Source of the DNA: Citricoccus alkalitolerans
GTDB lineage: Bacteria; Actinomycetota; Actinomycetes; Actinomycetales; Micrococcaceae
Length of the DNA stretch: 64,000 nt
NCBI RefSeq assembly: GCF_039528175.1
Contig: NZ_BAAALH010000002.1
Span: forward strand, 558,001 to 622,000
Direction: 5' to 3'
Under the pieces are notes generated by a model. The model made no database searches. It was not told where the DNA came from and saw only the letters and a program-made list of their open reading frames with translations. This document shows positions 50,078 to 58,819 of this stretch, piece by piece. A program made the translations under genes and the position numbers. Every line of letters begins with the position of its first letter. The stretch's first letter is position 1.

Positions 50078-50084
50078 AGTCGGC

Positions 50085-51257
50085 ATGGAGCAGCAGCCCG
50101 CGTCCGGCTCCTCCTGGACGAGAACGGTGACGAAGGCACGGCAGTGGTGGACCCGCACATGGTCCTTCGCCACCCGCCGGGCACGCTCGGGCGCCTCCCG
50201 GGTCACCTCGGCCCTGGTCCCGGCCGCCGTCACCGCCCTCTGCGCCGTGCTCGCGTACGTCTTCGCCGAGCTCGTCCTGGGCCACGAGGATCCCCTCTTC
50301 GCCGCCACAGCAGCGCTCATCGCCCTCGGCTTCAACCGGGACCCGAAGGTCCGCAAGGTCATCGAGGTAGCCGTGGGATGCACCCTCGGCATTCTCATCG
50401 GCGACCTCATGCAGGCCGTGCTGGGCCAGGGCTATTGGCAGGCCGTGCTGGTCGTCTACACCTCGATCCTGGTCGCCCGATTCATCGACTCCGGGGCCAC
50501 CTTCACCCTGCAGATGAGCTTGCAGTCAGTATTGGTGGTGCTCCTGCCAGCAGCGGAGGGTGGGCCGTTCACGCGCAGCCAAGATGCCATCGTCGGTGGT
50601 TTCATCGCTCTTCTGGTGACCCTGCTGATGCCGAAGAACCTGCGCAAGGAGGCTGCCACCGGCCTGCGCGACCTCTACGCGACGCTCACGGGTGCCCTGC
50701 GGGACTGCTCCGAGGCGCTGCGCTCCCATGAGTCCCGGACCGCGTGGATGGGCCTGGTGGCCTGCCGTGGCACGCAGACCGCCGTGGAGAACCTGCGCAA
50801 GGACGTCAAGAACGCCCGTGAGCTGGCCACCTTCTCCCCCACCAAGCGGCGCGCCCGCCCCGAGCTGGACGAGACGGCCCACACCGTGGAGATGTCCGAT
50901 CTGGCGGTGCGGAGCATGCGAGTCGTAGCCCGCCGTGTCATCAGTGTGATCGACAACGGCGCCCTGGACGACGAGGGAACCGGCCTGCTGGCGGACTGGT
51001 TCGACGAGGCCGCGGACGCCGTCGGAATCCTGGGCCGGTCCCTGGGGGAGCCGGCGGCGGCCGGCCGGCACAAGTCGCTCTCCGTGGCCCGGGGTGCCCT
51101 CGGCGGGGCGGCCGCGCGGCTCGATCCAGCGGAGTTGGGCGCCACGACCCTGCACGCCGAGGCACTCGTCATGCTGTTGCGACCCATGATGGTCGACCTC
51201 ATCGAGGCCACCGGATCCTCCCACGACGAGGCCGTCGGGTACCTGCCGCGCCTCTGA
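50085..51257 (+). CDS. FUSC/aromatic-acid-exporter-like membrane protein
   Basis: Encodes 390 residues. Four or more membrane helices lie in the first 170 residues (VTALCAVLAYVFAELVLG, AATAALIALGF, EVAVGCTLGILIGDLM, DAIVGGFIALLVTLLMP), followed by a long cytoplasmic helical domain. This layout is the FUSC/ArAE_1 fold. The motif FNRDPKVRKVIEVAVGCTLGIL fits the family. Function unknown. Divergent from pstS. Confidence 0.8.
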   Translation: MEQQPASGSSWTRTVTKARQWWTRTWSFATRRARSGASRVTSALVPAAVTALCAVLAYVFAELVLGHEDPLFAATAALIALGFNRDPKVRKVIEVAVGCTLGILIGDLMQAVLGQGYWQAVLVVYTSILVARFIDSGATFTLQMSLQSVLVVLLPAAEGGPFTRSQDAIVGGFIALLVTLLMPKNLRKEAATGLRDLYATLTGALRDCSEALRSHESRTAWMGLVACRGTQTAVENLRKDVKNARELATFSPTKRRARPELDETAHTVEMSDLAVRSMRVVARRVISVIDNGALDDEGTGLLADWFDEAADAVGILGRSLGEPAAAGRHKSLSVARGALGGAAARLDPAELGATTLHAEALVMLLRPMMVDLIEATGSSHDEAVGYLPRL

Positions 51258-51315
51258 GATCAGGCTCAGGTGGACTCTGCACCGGCCCCGGAGTTAGCGC
51301 GTCCGTGCGCGGCAC

Positions 51316-51321
51316 TAGCCT
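51316..51321 (+). promoter_or_regulatory. -10 hexamer of radA
   Basis: TAGCCT at -12 to -7 relative to ATG 51328. Leaderless geometry, no Shine-Dalgarno sequence. Confidence 0.55.
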
Positions 51322-51327
51322 TGGTCC

Positions 51328-52728
51328 ATGGCAACGAAGACCAGCAGACGAGCGACCCCCGGCTACCGCTGCAGCGAGTGCGGGTGGACGACCGCCAAGT
51401 GGGTGGGGCGGTGCGGCGAGTGCCAGGCCTGGGGCACGGTGACCGAGGCCGGAGCGGACGCCTCATCCGGCCGCACGCCCCCCGCCACGGTCGCGACGCC
51501 GGCCGTGCCGATCGGTGAGATCGACGCCTCACAGGCCCGCTTCCACACCACCGGGGTGTCAGAACTGGACCGGGTGCTCGGCGGCGGACTGGTTCCGGGC
51601 GCGGTGGTTCTGATGGCCGGCGAGCCCGGCATCGGCAAATCCACCCTGTTGCTGGACGTGGCTGCCAAGGTGGCACGGCACCGCCGCCCGGAGGGGTCCA
51701 CGCGGTCTGTCCTGTATGTGACCGGGGAGGAGTCCGCGGCCCAGGTGCGGTTGCGTGCAGACCGGATCGGCGCGGTCGCCGACACCCTGTTCCTGGCGGC
51801 CGAGACGGATCTCGGTCGGGCCCTGGGCCAGATCGAGAGGGCCGAACCGGACCTGCTGATCGTGGACTCCGTCCAGACGCTGCAGTCCCAGTCCGTGGAC
51901 GGCACCGCCGGAGGCGTCACCCAGGTGCGCGAGGTGGCGGCCAGTCTGATCAACGAGGCCAAGAGCCGGAACATGACCACCGTGCTCGTGGGCCACGTGA
52001 CCAAGGACGGTTCCATAGCCGGTCCCCGCCTGCTGGAGCACCTGGTGGACGTGGTCTGCCAGTTCGAGGGTGAGCGGCACTCACGCCTGCGCCTGGTCCG
52101 GGCCGTGAAGAACCGCTATGGGCCGACGGACGAGGTGGGGTGCTTCGACTTGGGAGATGCCGGCATCGTCTCCCTGGAGGACCCCTCCGGGCTGTTCCTG
52201 TCCGGGACCCTAAACCCCGTGGAGGGCACCTGCGTGACGGTGACCCTGGAGGGGCGGCGGCCTCTGGTGGCCGAGGTCCAGTCCCTGCTGACCCCGTCCG
52301 GGCAGGGCAGCCCGCGCCGGACGGTCAGTGGGCTGGACTCGGCCCGCATCAACATGATCCTGGCCGTCCTGCAGCGCCGAGCGGGATTCCCCCTGAACCA
52401 GGACGACTGTTACGTGGCCACCGTGGGCGGGGTACGGCTGACCGAGCCGGCGTCTGACCTGGCGGCGGCCCTGGCCATCGCGAGCGCCAAGCTCAATGCC
52501 GTGGTGCCCAAGGGCCTGATCGCCTTCGGGGAGCTGGGGCTGGCCGGGGAGGTCCGCCCCGTGCCGGGCATCGGCCGGCGCATCCGCGAGGCCGCCCGGT
52601 TGGGTTTCCGCCGTGCTGTGGTGCCCAAGTCCCCCGAACCGCTGGGTGAGTTGCCGGACGGCGTGGCCGTGGCCGAGGTCCGCACGCTGACGGAGGCCCT
52701 GGAGACCATGAAGGACTGGGCCTCCTGA
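51328..52728 (+). CDS. radA: DNA repair protein RadA
   Basis: Encodes 466 residues. The C4 zinc finger (C15, C18, C29, C32) starts the protein, then the RecA-like ATPase with Walker A GEPGIGKST (98-106) and VTGEESAAQVRLRADRI. The RadA-specific KNRYGPTDEVG block and the C-terminal Lon-like domain (LNAVVPKGLIAFGELGLAGEVRPV) complete the family. Helps branch migration in recombinational repair. Its stop sits in a small palindrome shared with the converging gene. Confidence 0.96.
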   Translation: MATKTSRRATPGYRCSECGWTTAKWVGRCGECQAWGTVTEAGADASSGRTPPATVATPAVPIGEIDASQARFHTTGVSELDRVLGGGLVPGAVVLMAGEPGIGKSTLLLDVAAKVARHRRPEGSTRSVLYVTGEESAAQVRLRADRIGAVADTLFLAAETDLGRALGQIERAEPDLLIVDSVQTLQSQSVDGTAGGVTQVREVAASLINEAKSRNMTTVLVGHVTKDGSIAGPRLLEHLVDVVCQFEGERHSRLRLVRAVKNRYGPTDEVGCFDLGDAGIVSLEDPSGLFLSGTLNPVEGTCVTVTLEGRRPLVAEVQSLLTPSGQGSPRRTVSGLDSARINMILAVLQRRAGFPLNQDDCYVATVGGVRLTEPASDLAAALAIASAKLNAVVPKGLIAFGELGLAGEVRPVPGIGRRIREAARLGFRRAVVPKSPEPLGELPDGVAVAEVRTLTEALETMKDWAS

Positions 52729-52753
52729 TCCCCCGGCCTCCTGACCGGGATCA
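52726..52753. terminator. Palindrome carrying both stop codons of converging genes
   Basis: TGATCCC ... GGGATCA with an inner GG/CC pairing; the outer ends are the radA stop (52726-52728) and the stop of the opposing gene (52751-52753). A short, weak hairpin without a T tract. Confidence 0.4.
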
Positions 52754-53470
52754 CTGCAGGTTGAACGTCACTGGCTGGGCCCTGAGGTCCCCCAAGGACA
52801 CCTCGAGACGATAGGTACCGCTGCGGGGCTCCTGGGTGGTCTCGCCGCAGTCCTCGGAGGAGCGCACGCGCGGCCAGGTGAACCGGGCACGCTCCTGCTC
52901 ATCCGGGGAGATCTCCACCAGGGCGTCCTGGCCGTCCACCTGGCAGTCCTCCGTGGAGAAGATCCGGTCCGGGCCGGAGTACACGGTGAACACCTGCTGC
53001 GTGGTGCCGAGGTTCGCCTCGCAGGGTTCCTCACCCGTGTTGTCCACGCGCAACTCCAGGACCGGTTCCTCCCCCTCCCCGTAAGTCGGCTGATCCGTCG
53101 CGGCGGAGATCACGATGTCCCCGGGCGGGCAATTGCCCGAGGCCGCGGCCTCACCGGAGGCCGAGGTCGAGTCAGATGAGGACGGCTCAGCCTCGGCCCC
53201 GTCGGTGGCGTCGGATTCGGGCGCGGATCCCGTGGCGGACGCCGATGGCGAGGCCTCGCCGGAGGGGGTGGCGGCCACGCTCGGGGACGGTGTCGGCACG
53301 GGGGCGTCCTCGCTGCCGGCCGGCCGGAAGAGCGAGACAAGCCACCAGACCAGCCCGACCACGATCGCCAGGACCACCACGACCAGCACGAGGGCGACCA
53401 GCCGGCGACGGCGGTACACCGCGCTCGATTGCGGTCGCAGCAGGTCGTTGTTTCGGGGCTCACCGGGCAT
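52751..53470 (-). CDS. Membrane-anchored protein with Ser/Ala linker and extracellular beta domain
   Basis: Encodes 239 residues: a short basic cytoplasmic head, one membrane helix (LVALVLVVVVLAIVVGLVWWLV), an acidic Ser/Ala/Pro linker of about 60 residues, then a beta-rich domain with paired Cys (NCPPGDIVIS, EEPCEANLG, STEDCQVDG, SEDCGETTQ). The end TYRLEVSLGDLRAQPVTFNLQ resembles immunoglobulin-like intracellular proteinase inhibitor or DUF4232-like folds; the exact family is not certain. Divergent from mutY. Confidence 0.72.
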   Translation of the reverse strand: MPGEPRNNDLLRPQSSAVYRRRRLVALVLVVVVLAIVVGLVWWLVSLFRPAGSEDAPVPTPSPSVAATPSGEASPSASATGSAPESDATDGAEAEPSSSDSTSASGEAAASGNCPPGDIVISAATDQPTYGEGEEPVLELRVDNTGEEPCEANLGTTQQVFTVYSGPDRIFSTEDCQVDGQDALVEISPDEQERARFTWPRVRSSEDCGETTQEPRSGTYRLEVSLGDLRAQPVTFNLQ

Positions 53471-53476
53471 ACCTCC

Positions 53477-53482
53477 AGCCTA
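53477..53482 (-). promoter_or_regulatory. -10 hexamer of membrane-anchored protein gene
   Basis: TAGGCT on the minus strand at -12 to -7 relative to ATG 53470. GGAGGT directly abuts the ATG, too close to act as a ribosome site, so leaderless expression is likely. Confidence 0.5.
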
Positions 53483-53535
53483 GGGACAGCGGTGGCCGGA
53501 CCCGGACTGGCCACGCCGAGGATCGGCAGGCGCAC

Positions 53536-53541
53536 TACAGT
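53536..53541 (+). promoter_or_regulatory. Possible -10 hexamer of mutY
   Basis: TACAGT ends 7 bases before ATG 53549. No ribosome site is visible. Confidence 0.45.
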
Positions 53542-53548
53542 AGACGGC

Positions 53549-54469
53549 ATGTCTGCGCCGGTGATCACGTCCACCCTTCACCACCGGGTCAACGACTGGT
53601 TCTCCGGCCATGCCCGGGATCTGCCGTGGCGTGACCCGGAGTGTGACCCGTGGGGTGTCCTCGTCAGCGAGATCATGCTGCAGCAGACCCCTGTGGTGCG
53701 AGTGCTGCCCGTCTGGACGGCCTGGATGGAACGCTGGCCCACACCGCGGGACCTGGCCGCAGAGCCACCGGGCGAGGTCATCCGCGCCTGGGGCCGGTTG
53801 GGCTACCCACGCCGGGCACTCCGACTACAGGCTGCCGCCGCGGCGATCGCCGGCTCCCACGGGAACCGGGTGCCGTACCGTGTCGACCAGCTCCTCGCCC
53901 TGCCCGGCGTCGGCACCTACACGGCCGCCGCAGTCGCCTGCTTCGCCTTCGATCAGCCTGAGGTGGTGGTGGACACCAACATCCGCCGGGCACACGCGAG
54001 GATGGTCTCGGGCCGGGCGCTGCCGGAGAAATCCCTGACCAGTGCCGAGATGGCCCTGGCCCGGGACCTCATGCCCGAGGATCCAGACCAGGCCTGCCGG
54101 TGGAATGCCGCGGTGATGGAGCTGGGGGCTCTGATCTGCACGGCCCGATCCCCCCAGTGCGAGCTCTGTCCGGTGGCGGACCTCTGCGCCTGGCGAGCGG
54201 CGGGCATGCCGGAGCCGCACTACAAGCCCACGGGCCAGGCCTGGGCCGGCACCGACCGCCAGGTGCGCGGCGCCGTCATGTCCCTACTCCGTGCCAGCGG
54301 TTCCGTGAGGCTCTCCGCCCTTCCCGCACTCACGACGTCGGCCGGCACCTTGGGCGCGCATCGCCCGGAAGCCGTCCAGTATGAGCGGTGCGTGGACGGC
54401 CTGGTGTCAGACGGACTGGCCGTCCGGAACGGCAACGGCCCGGAGGCCATGCTCAGCCTGCCTGGCTGA
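53549..54469 (+). CDS. mutY: A/G-specific adenine glycosylase
   Basis: Removes adenine mispaired with 8-oxoguanine. The 306-residue product has the catalytic Glu in SEIMLQQTPVVRVLP, the helix-hairpin-helix LPGVGTYTAAAV, the catalytic Asp in VVVDTNIRR and the 4Fe-4S cluster cysteines C-x6-C-x2-C-x5-C in ICTARSPQCELCPVADLCAW. The C-terminal MutT-like domain of E. coli MutY is absent, as in many actinobacteria. ATG 53549; the frame is open upstream but overlaps the divergent gene. Confidence 0.94.
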   Translation: MSAPVITSTLHHRVNDWFSGHARDLPWRDPECDPWGVLVSEIMLQQTPVVRVLPVWTAWMERWPTPRDLAAEPPGEVIRAWGRLGYPRRALRLQAAAAAIAGSHGNRVPYRVDQLLALPGVGTYTAAAVACFAFDQPEVVVDTNIRRAHARMVSGRALPEKSLTSAEMALARDLMPEDPDQACRWNAAVMELGALICTARSPQCELCPVADLCAWRAAGMPEPHYKPTGQAWAGTDRQVRGAVMSLLRASGSVRLSALPALTTSAGTLGAHRPEAVQYERCVDGLVSDGLAVRNGNGPEAMLSLPG

Positions 54470-54542
54470 GGGCCCCCGGGCCGCCCGGTGCCGGAACCCA
54501 CGGCCGCCGTCTCGACGACCGTGGCTCCGACGACAGCGTTGG

Positions 54543-54740
54543 TCAGTTCTTCTTGTCTCCGCCGAAGAGGTTCCCGGCGGCGTCCTTGACATCCTCGACC
54601 TTGTCCTTGATCCCGGCCTTGGCCTCATCGGCCCGGCCCTCGTTCTTCAGACGGTCGTTGTCCGTCGCCTCTCCCAGACCCTGCTTGGCCTGGCCCTTGA
54701 CCTCGTCAGCCTTGTTCTCAAAGCGATCTCCGGTACCCAT
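54543..54740 (-). CDS. CsbD-family stress protein
   Basis: Encodes 65 residues of the CsbD family: NKADEVKGQAKQGLGEATDNDRLKNEG is the core repeat, followed by DEAKAGIKDKVEDVKDA. Such small helical proteins are induced by general stress. The ATG at 54740 has a strong GAGGAGGAG. The longer frame upstream is noise. Convergent with mutY. Confidence 0.88.
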   Translation of the reverse strand: MGTGDRFENKADEVKGQAKQGLGEATDNDRLKNEGRADEAKAGIKDKVEDVKDAAGNLFGGDKKN

Positions 54741-54820
54741 AGTCTCCTCCTCGCGACGGTGGACGGCCGGCCCCGGCCGACCCTTGCCCCTGCAGTCAAA
54801 CATGGCAACCCGAGCTGTGG

Positions 54821-55333
54821 CTACAGGTTGATGATCATGCGGGTGTTGCCGAGGGTGTTGGGCTTGACCCGGGCCAGGTCCAGGAACTCGGCTACGCCCT
54901 CGTCCTGGGAGCGCAGCAGCTCGGAGTAGACCTCCGGGTCGACGACCGACTGATCTGCCATGACCGCGAATCCGTGGCGGCTGAAGAAATCGACCTCGAA
55001 GGTCAGGCAGAACACCCGGGTCACACCCAACGCGCGGGCCCGGTCCAGCAGCCGATCCAGGACGCGGTGGCCCACCCCGTGGCCGCGCCACTGACTCGAC
55101 GTGGCCAGTGTGCGCACCTCGGCGATGTCCTCCCAGATCACGTGGAGGGCACCGAATCCTGCCAGCGTGCCGTCCGGCGCCTCGGCCACCATGAACTCCT
55201 GGATGGACTCGTAGTAGGCCACGGCTTCCTTCTGCAGCAGCACGCGTTCACGGGCCAGTGGCTCCACGAGGGCGCGGATGGCCGGGACGTCCTGAGTCCG
55301 CGCGGTCCGGATGATGAGTGCAGTCGAGTCCAT
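54821..55333 (-). CDS. Amino-acid N-acetyltransferase (short ArgA type, GNAT)
   Basis: Encodes 170 residues of the single-domain GNAT class used in actinobacteria for the first step of arginine synthesis, like M. tuberculosis Rv2747. VPAIRALVEPLARERVLLQKEAVAYYESIQEF, EIRTLA-type AEVRTLATSSQWRGHGVGHRVLDRLL and CLTFEVDFFSRHGF are shared blocks. Makes N-acetylglutamate from glutamate and acetyl-CoA; that substrate is inferred from family. ATG 55333 with TACACT at -12 to -7. Confidence 0.88.
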   Translation of the reverse strand: MDSTALIIRTARTQDVPAIRALVEPLARERVLLQKEAVAYYESIQEFMVAEAPDGTLAGFGALHVIWEDIAEVRTLATSSQWRGHGVGHRVLDRLLDRARALGVTRVFCLTFEVDFFSRHGFAVMADQSVVDPEVYSELLRSQDEGVAEFLDLARVKPNTLGNTRMIINL

Positions 55334-55339
55334 CGGTTC

Positions 55340-55345
55340 AGTGTA
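55340..55345 (-). promoter_or_regulatory. -10 hexamer of acetyltransferase gene
   Basis: TACACT on the minus strand at -12 to -7 relative to ATG 55333. It fixes the start 40 codons inside the longer open frame. Confidence 0.55.
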
Positions 55346-55377
55346 GGACTCCGTCAGCGGCGTCAGCCCCCTACGGC

Positions 55378-55407
55378 AGAGGACCCGCCCTTCGGGGCGG
55401 GTCCTCT
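55378..55407 (-). terminator. Terminator after the MT0933-like gene
   Basis: AGAGGACCCGCCC / GGGCGGGTCCTCT, a 13-base-pair stem with a TTCG tetraloop (plus strand). It lies between the small gene at 55471 and the acetyltransferase promoter and should insulate the two. Confidence 0.7.
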
Positions 55408-55470
55408 CGGCATCAGCTGCCGTCAAGCCTCGGGGCCGGGCTGACGCCCGCACCGGATGGGTGTCAGTGG

Positions 55471-55659
55471 TCAGTTGCTCTGCTCGTCGTTGCCCTGACC
55501 GCCGAGGAACTTGTACTGTGCACCGTCAACGGCACCGTTGACGGCGTCACCATGCTCACCCAGCTTGTCGCCATGCTGTTCCTGGGCGCCGTCCACGGTC
55601 TCATTGAGCTTGTCACCATGCTCGTCGGCGAGGTTTCCGAGGTTATCTGCGAAGGACAT
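55471..55659 (-). CDS. MT0933-like (putative antitoxin family) small protein
   Basis: Encodes 62 residues of repeated short helices: NLGNLADEHGDKLNETVDGAQEQ and HGDKLGEHGDAVNGAVDGA. The H-G-D-K/A-L/V spacing matches the MT0933/Rv0909-like 'antitoxin' family. No adjacent toxin gene is present, so the antitoxin label is only by family. ATG 55659 has AAGGAG six bases upstream. An opposite-strand 160-codon frame here is a shadow. Confidence 0.78.
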   Translation of the reverse strand: MSFADNLGNLADEHGDKLNETVDGAQEQHGDKLGEHGDAVNGAVDGAQYKFLGGQGNDEQSN

Positions 55660-55829
55660 GGGCATCTCCTTGTTCGGGAACACGACGGGTCACCCGAAGG
55701 GCCCCCGCCGCTTCGCCATCCAGCGGTAGTCCCAAACCTAGAGGGACGGAGCGGCTGGGTTCAATCCCTCCAGACTGGGAATCCCCTGATCAACCACTGA
55801 ATCAGCTGCTCGCGATGGACTCCTCGAAC

Positions 55830-58367
55830 CTACTGCCCGGGGGCCGAGGCTTCGATCTCCCCGTGTTCCGGAGCCGCTTCCAGGGCCTCGGGCTGGTGGG
55901 CGACGGTGAAGGTGAGCTTGGCCGTCTCCGCCTCCCCTTCCAGACCCACGCTGATGGCAGAACCGGGCGTGATCTCCCCGAACAGTATCCGCTCGGAGAG
56001 CTGGTCCTCCACGAGGTGCTGGATGGTACGACGCAGCGGGCGGGCGCCCATGGCTGGGTCGTAGCCCCGGTTGGCCAGAAACTCCTTGGCCGGGGTGGAC
56101 ACGCTGATGGTGAGGTCCTGCTCGTCCAGGCGCTTCTGCAGGCGCGCGATGAACAGGTCCACGATCTGCACGATCTCGCCCCTGGACAACTGCGGGAAGA
56201 CGATCACGTCATCCACGCGGTTGAGGAACTCCGGCCGGAAATGCTGGCGCAGTTCCTCCTGGACCTTGCCCTTCATCCGGTCGTACCCGGTCTGCGTGTC
56301 CGCGGCGGACTGGAAGCCCGTCATGACGCCCTTGGAGATGTCCTTGGTGCCGAGGTTCGTGGTCATGATGATCACGGTGTTCTTGAAGTCCACCACGCGG
56401 CCCTGGGAATCGGTCAGGCGGCCGTCCTCCAAGATCTGAAGCAGAGAGTTGAACAGGTCCGCGTGGGCCTTCTCCACCTCGTCGAACAGCACCACGGAGA
56501 ACGGGCGGCGACGGACCTTCTCCGTCAGCTGGCCGCCTTCCTCGTAGCCCACATAGCCGGGAGGGGCACCGAAGAGACGGGAGACGGTGTGCTTCTCCTG
56601 GAACTCGGACATGTCCAGCGTGATGAGGGCTTCCTCGTCACCGAACAGGAACTCGGCCAGGGCCTTCGCCAGCTCGGTCTTGCCGACGCCCGTGGGTCCG
56701 GCGAAGATGAACGAGCCGGAGGGCCGGTTCGGATCCTTCAGGCCCGCGCGGGTCCGGCGGATCGCCTGAGACAGCGACTTGATGGCCTCGTTCTGGCCGA
56801 TGACCCGCTGGTGGAGCTCGGCCTCCATGTTGCGCAGTCGATCGGTCTCCTCCTCGGTGAGCTTGAAGACCGGGATCCCCGTGGAGGCGGAGAGCACCTC
56901 GGCGATGAGATCGTCATCCACCTCGGCAATGCCCTCGGTGACGGAGGTCCGCCATTCCTCTTCCTTCTGGTTGCGCTCGTCCGTGAGCTTCTGCTCCTGG
57001 TCGCGCAGGTTGGCTGCACCCTCGAAGTCCTGGCCGTCGATGGCGGCCTCCTTCTCGGCGCGGACCTCGGCGATCCGGGCCTCGAACTCCTTGATCTCCG
57101 GCGGTGTGGTCATCCGCTTGATGCGCAACCGTGCCCCGGCCTCGTCGATCAGGTCGATGGCCTTGTCCGGCAGGAACCGGTCCGAGACGTACCGGTCAGC
57201 CAGGGTGGCGGCCGACTTCAGGGCCTCGTCCGTGATCGAGACCCGGTGGTGTGCCTCGTAACGGTCACGCAGCCCCCGGAGGATCTCGGTGGTCTCTTCG
57301 ACGGAGGGCTCGTTGACCTGGATCGGCTGGAAGCGGCGCTCCAGCGCGGCATCCTTCTCGATGTGCTTGCGGTACTCGTCCAGGGTGGTCGCACCGATGG
57401 TCTGGAGTTCGCCGCGGGCCAGCATCGGCTTCAGGATCGACGCGGCGTCGATGGCGCCCTCGGCGGCACCCGCGCCCACGAGGGTGTGGATCTCGTCGAT
57501 GAACAGGATGATGTCCCCACGGGTGCGGATCTCCTTGAGCACCTTCTTCAGGCGCTCCTCGAAGTCACCGCGGTAGCGGGAACCGGCGACCAGCGAGCCG
57601 AGGTCCAGCGTGTACAGCTGCTTGTCCATCAGCGTTTCCGGGACATCGTTGCGGACGATGGCCTGGGCCAGGCCCTCAACCACGGCCGTCTTGCCGACGC
57701 CGGGCTCACCGATGAGCACAGGGTTGTTCTTGGTGCGGCGGGACAGCACCTGCATGACCCGCTCCATCTCGAGGGCACGCCCGATGACCGGGTCCAGTTT
57801 GCCCTCGCGGGCCGCGGCGGTCAGGTTGCGGCCGAACTGGTCCAGCACCACCGAGCCGGCGGGGGCCCCTTCGGACTGGCCGCCGGCGGAGACGCCGGCT
57901 CCGGCGGTCTCCTTGCCGCTGGCACCACCCTGATAGCCGGACAGCAACTGGATGACGGTCTGGCGGACCCGGTTGAGGTCAGCGCCGAGCTTCACCAGCA
58001 CCTGGGCGGCCACGCCCTCGCCCTCGCGGATCAGCCCCAGCAGGATGTGCTCGGTACCGATGTAATTGTGGCCCAGTTGGAGGGCCTCGCGCAGGGAGAG
58101 CTCCAGGACCTTCTTCGCCCGTGGCGTGAAGGGGATGTGGCCGGACGGGGTCTGCTGACCCTGGCCGATGATTTCCTGGACCTGCTCGCGCACCGCGCCC
58201 AGGGAGATGTTGAGCGACTCGAGGGCCTTGGCGGCCACTCCTTCGCCTTCATGGATCAGACCGAGCAGGATGTGCTCGGTACCGATGTAGCTGTGGTTGA
58301 GCATCCGCGCTTCTTCCTGCGCGAGCACCACCACCCGCCGGGCACGGTCCGTGAATCTCTCAAACAT
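55830..58367 (-). CDS. clpC: ATP-dependent Clp protease ATP-binding subunit ClpC
   Basis: Encodes 845 residues. Two N-terminal ClpN repeats (each with HNYIGTEHILLGL / HSYIGTEHILLGL), first AAA+ domain with Walker A GEPGVGKT, a UVR-type middle domain (KEAAIDGQDFEGAANLRD), second AAA+ with GPTGVGKTE and the C-terminal domain. Unfolds substrates for ClpP and supports stress survival. ATG 58367 has AAGGAG upstream; 14 further in-frame codons are noise. Confidence 0.97.
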   Translation of the reverse strand: MFERFTDRARRVVVLAQEEARMLNHSYIGTEHILLGLIHEGEGVAAKALESLNISLGAVREQVQEIIGQGQQTPSGHIPFTPRAKKVLELSLREALQLGHNYIGTEHILLGLIREGEGVAAQVLVKLGADLNRVRQTVIQLLSGYQGGASGKETAGAGVSAGGQSEGAPAGSVVLDQFGRNLTAAAREGKLDPVIGRALEMERVMQVLSRRTKNNPVLIGEPGVGKTAVVEGLAQAIVRNDVPETLMDKQLYTLDLGSLVAGSRYRGDFEERLKKVLKEIRTRGDIILFIDEIHTLVGAGAAEGAIDAASILKPMLARGELQTIGATTLDEYRKHIEKDAALERRFQPIQVNEPSVEETTEILRGLRDRYEAHHRVSITDEALKSAATLADRYVSDRFLPDKAIDLIDEAGARLRIKRMTTPPEIKEFEARIAEVRAEKEAAIDGQDFEGAANLRDQEQKLTDERNQKEEEWRTSVTEGIAEVDDDLIAEVLSASTGIPVFKLTEEETDRLRNMEAELHQRVIGQNEAIKSLSQAIRRTRAGLKDPNRPSGSFIFAGPTGVGKTELAKALAEFLFGDEEALITLDMSEFQEKHTVSRLFGAPPGYVGYEEGGQLTEKVRRRPFSVVLFDEVEKAHADLFNSLLQILEDGRLTDSQGRVVDFKNTVIIMTTNLGTKDISKGVMTGFQSAADTQTGYDRMKGKVQEELRQHFRPEFLNRVDDVIVFPQLSRGEIVQIVDLFIARLQKRLDEQDLTISVSTPAKEFLANRGYDPAMGARPLRRTIQHLVEDQLSERILFGEITPGSAISVGLEGEAETAKLTFTVAHQPEALEAAPEHGEIEASAPGQ

Positions 58368-58419
58368 TTGGGCACACTCCTTGCTGACTGTGGTGTCGAT
58401 GCTACGCATCGCAAGACGA

Positions 58420-58461
58420 CTTCGGGCGGCTGTTCGCCACTGGGAGAACAGCCGCCCGAAG
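58420..58461 (-). terminator. Terminator after lsr2, upstream of clpC
   Basis: Perfect 16-base-pair stem (CTTCGGGCGGCTGTTC / GAACAGCCGCCCGAAG) with a 10-base loop. It separates lsr2 from clpC on the same strand and can stop lsr2 transcripts; no strong T tract follows. Confidence 0.75.
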
Positions 58462-58519
58462 GGGAGCGGGTGCGGCGCGGGGACGGGAGCGGAGTGGTCC
58501 GCCCTACCGCGCCACTGAA

Positions 58520-58819
58520 TTACTTCTTCGCGTTCCGGTATGCCTCGACGATGTCCCGGTGCAGCCGCCCCCGGCGGGAGACCTCATAGCCGTTGTCCGC
58601 GGCCCATTCACGGATCTTCGCCGCCTCATTCGCGGGGGCCGGCGGTGCCACGGCGCGTGCCTTGCGGATGTACCCCTTCAGGGTTGTGCGCAATTCCTTG
58701 GCGTGCTCCGCCGACAGGTCGATTTCATAGTGGCGTCCGTCCAAGGCGAACTGAACGGTTTCTTCAGCCGGTGTTCCGTCCAGATCGTCAACCAAGACCA
58801 CTTCCACTTTCTGTGCCAA
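58520..58819 (-). CDS. lsr2: Lsr2-family nucleoid-associated protein
   Basis: Encodes 99 residues. The N-terminal dimerisation part (EVVLVDDLDGTPAEETVQF) and the C-terminal DNA-binding part (IREWAADNGYEVSRRGRLHRDIVEAY) are typical. The AT-hook-like RGR is residues 83-85. Bridges DNA and silences A+T-rich, foreign genes. It is preceded by the longest A+T-rich stretch in the window. Confidence 0.97.
   Translation of the reverse strand: MAQKVEVVLVDDLDGTPAEETVQFALDGRHYEIDLSAEHAKELRTTLKGYIRKARAVAPPAPANEAAKIREWAADNGYEVSRRGRLHRDIVEAYRNAKK

Larger units (their letters stand above)
49693..50084. other. Divergent regulatory region, pstS / FUSC-like gene
   Basis: A 392-base spacer without a gene. It contains the Pho-box-like repeats (49838-49859), a GGCGTGAG palindrome (49954-49973) and, at its right end, the -10-like TAAGCT for the FUSC-like gene. 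Open frames across it lack ribosome sites and coding character. Confidence 0.6.

Noticed and set aside
58433..58450. ClgR-like box upstream of clpC
   Set aside because: GTTCGCC...GAGAAC resembles a ClgR operator in one half only, and it is fully explained by the lsr2 terminator stem.
55815..58589. A 924-codon open frame on the plus strand
   Set aside because: It lies antisense to clpC, whose every domain is recognisable. The frame is an artefact of G+C-rich codon use; its translation has no family features.
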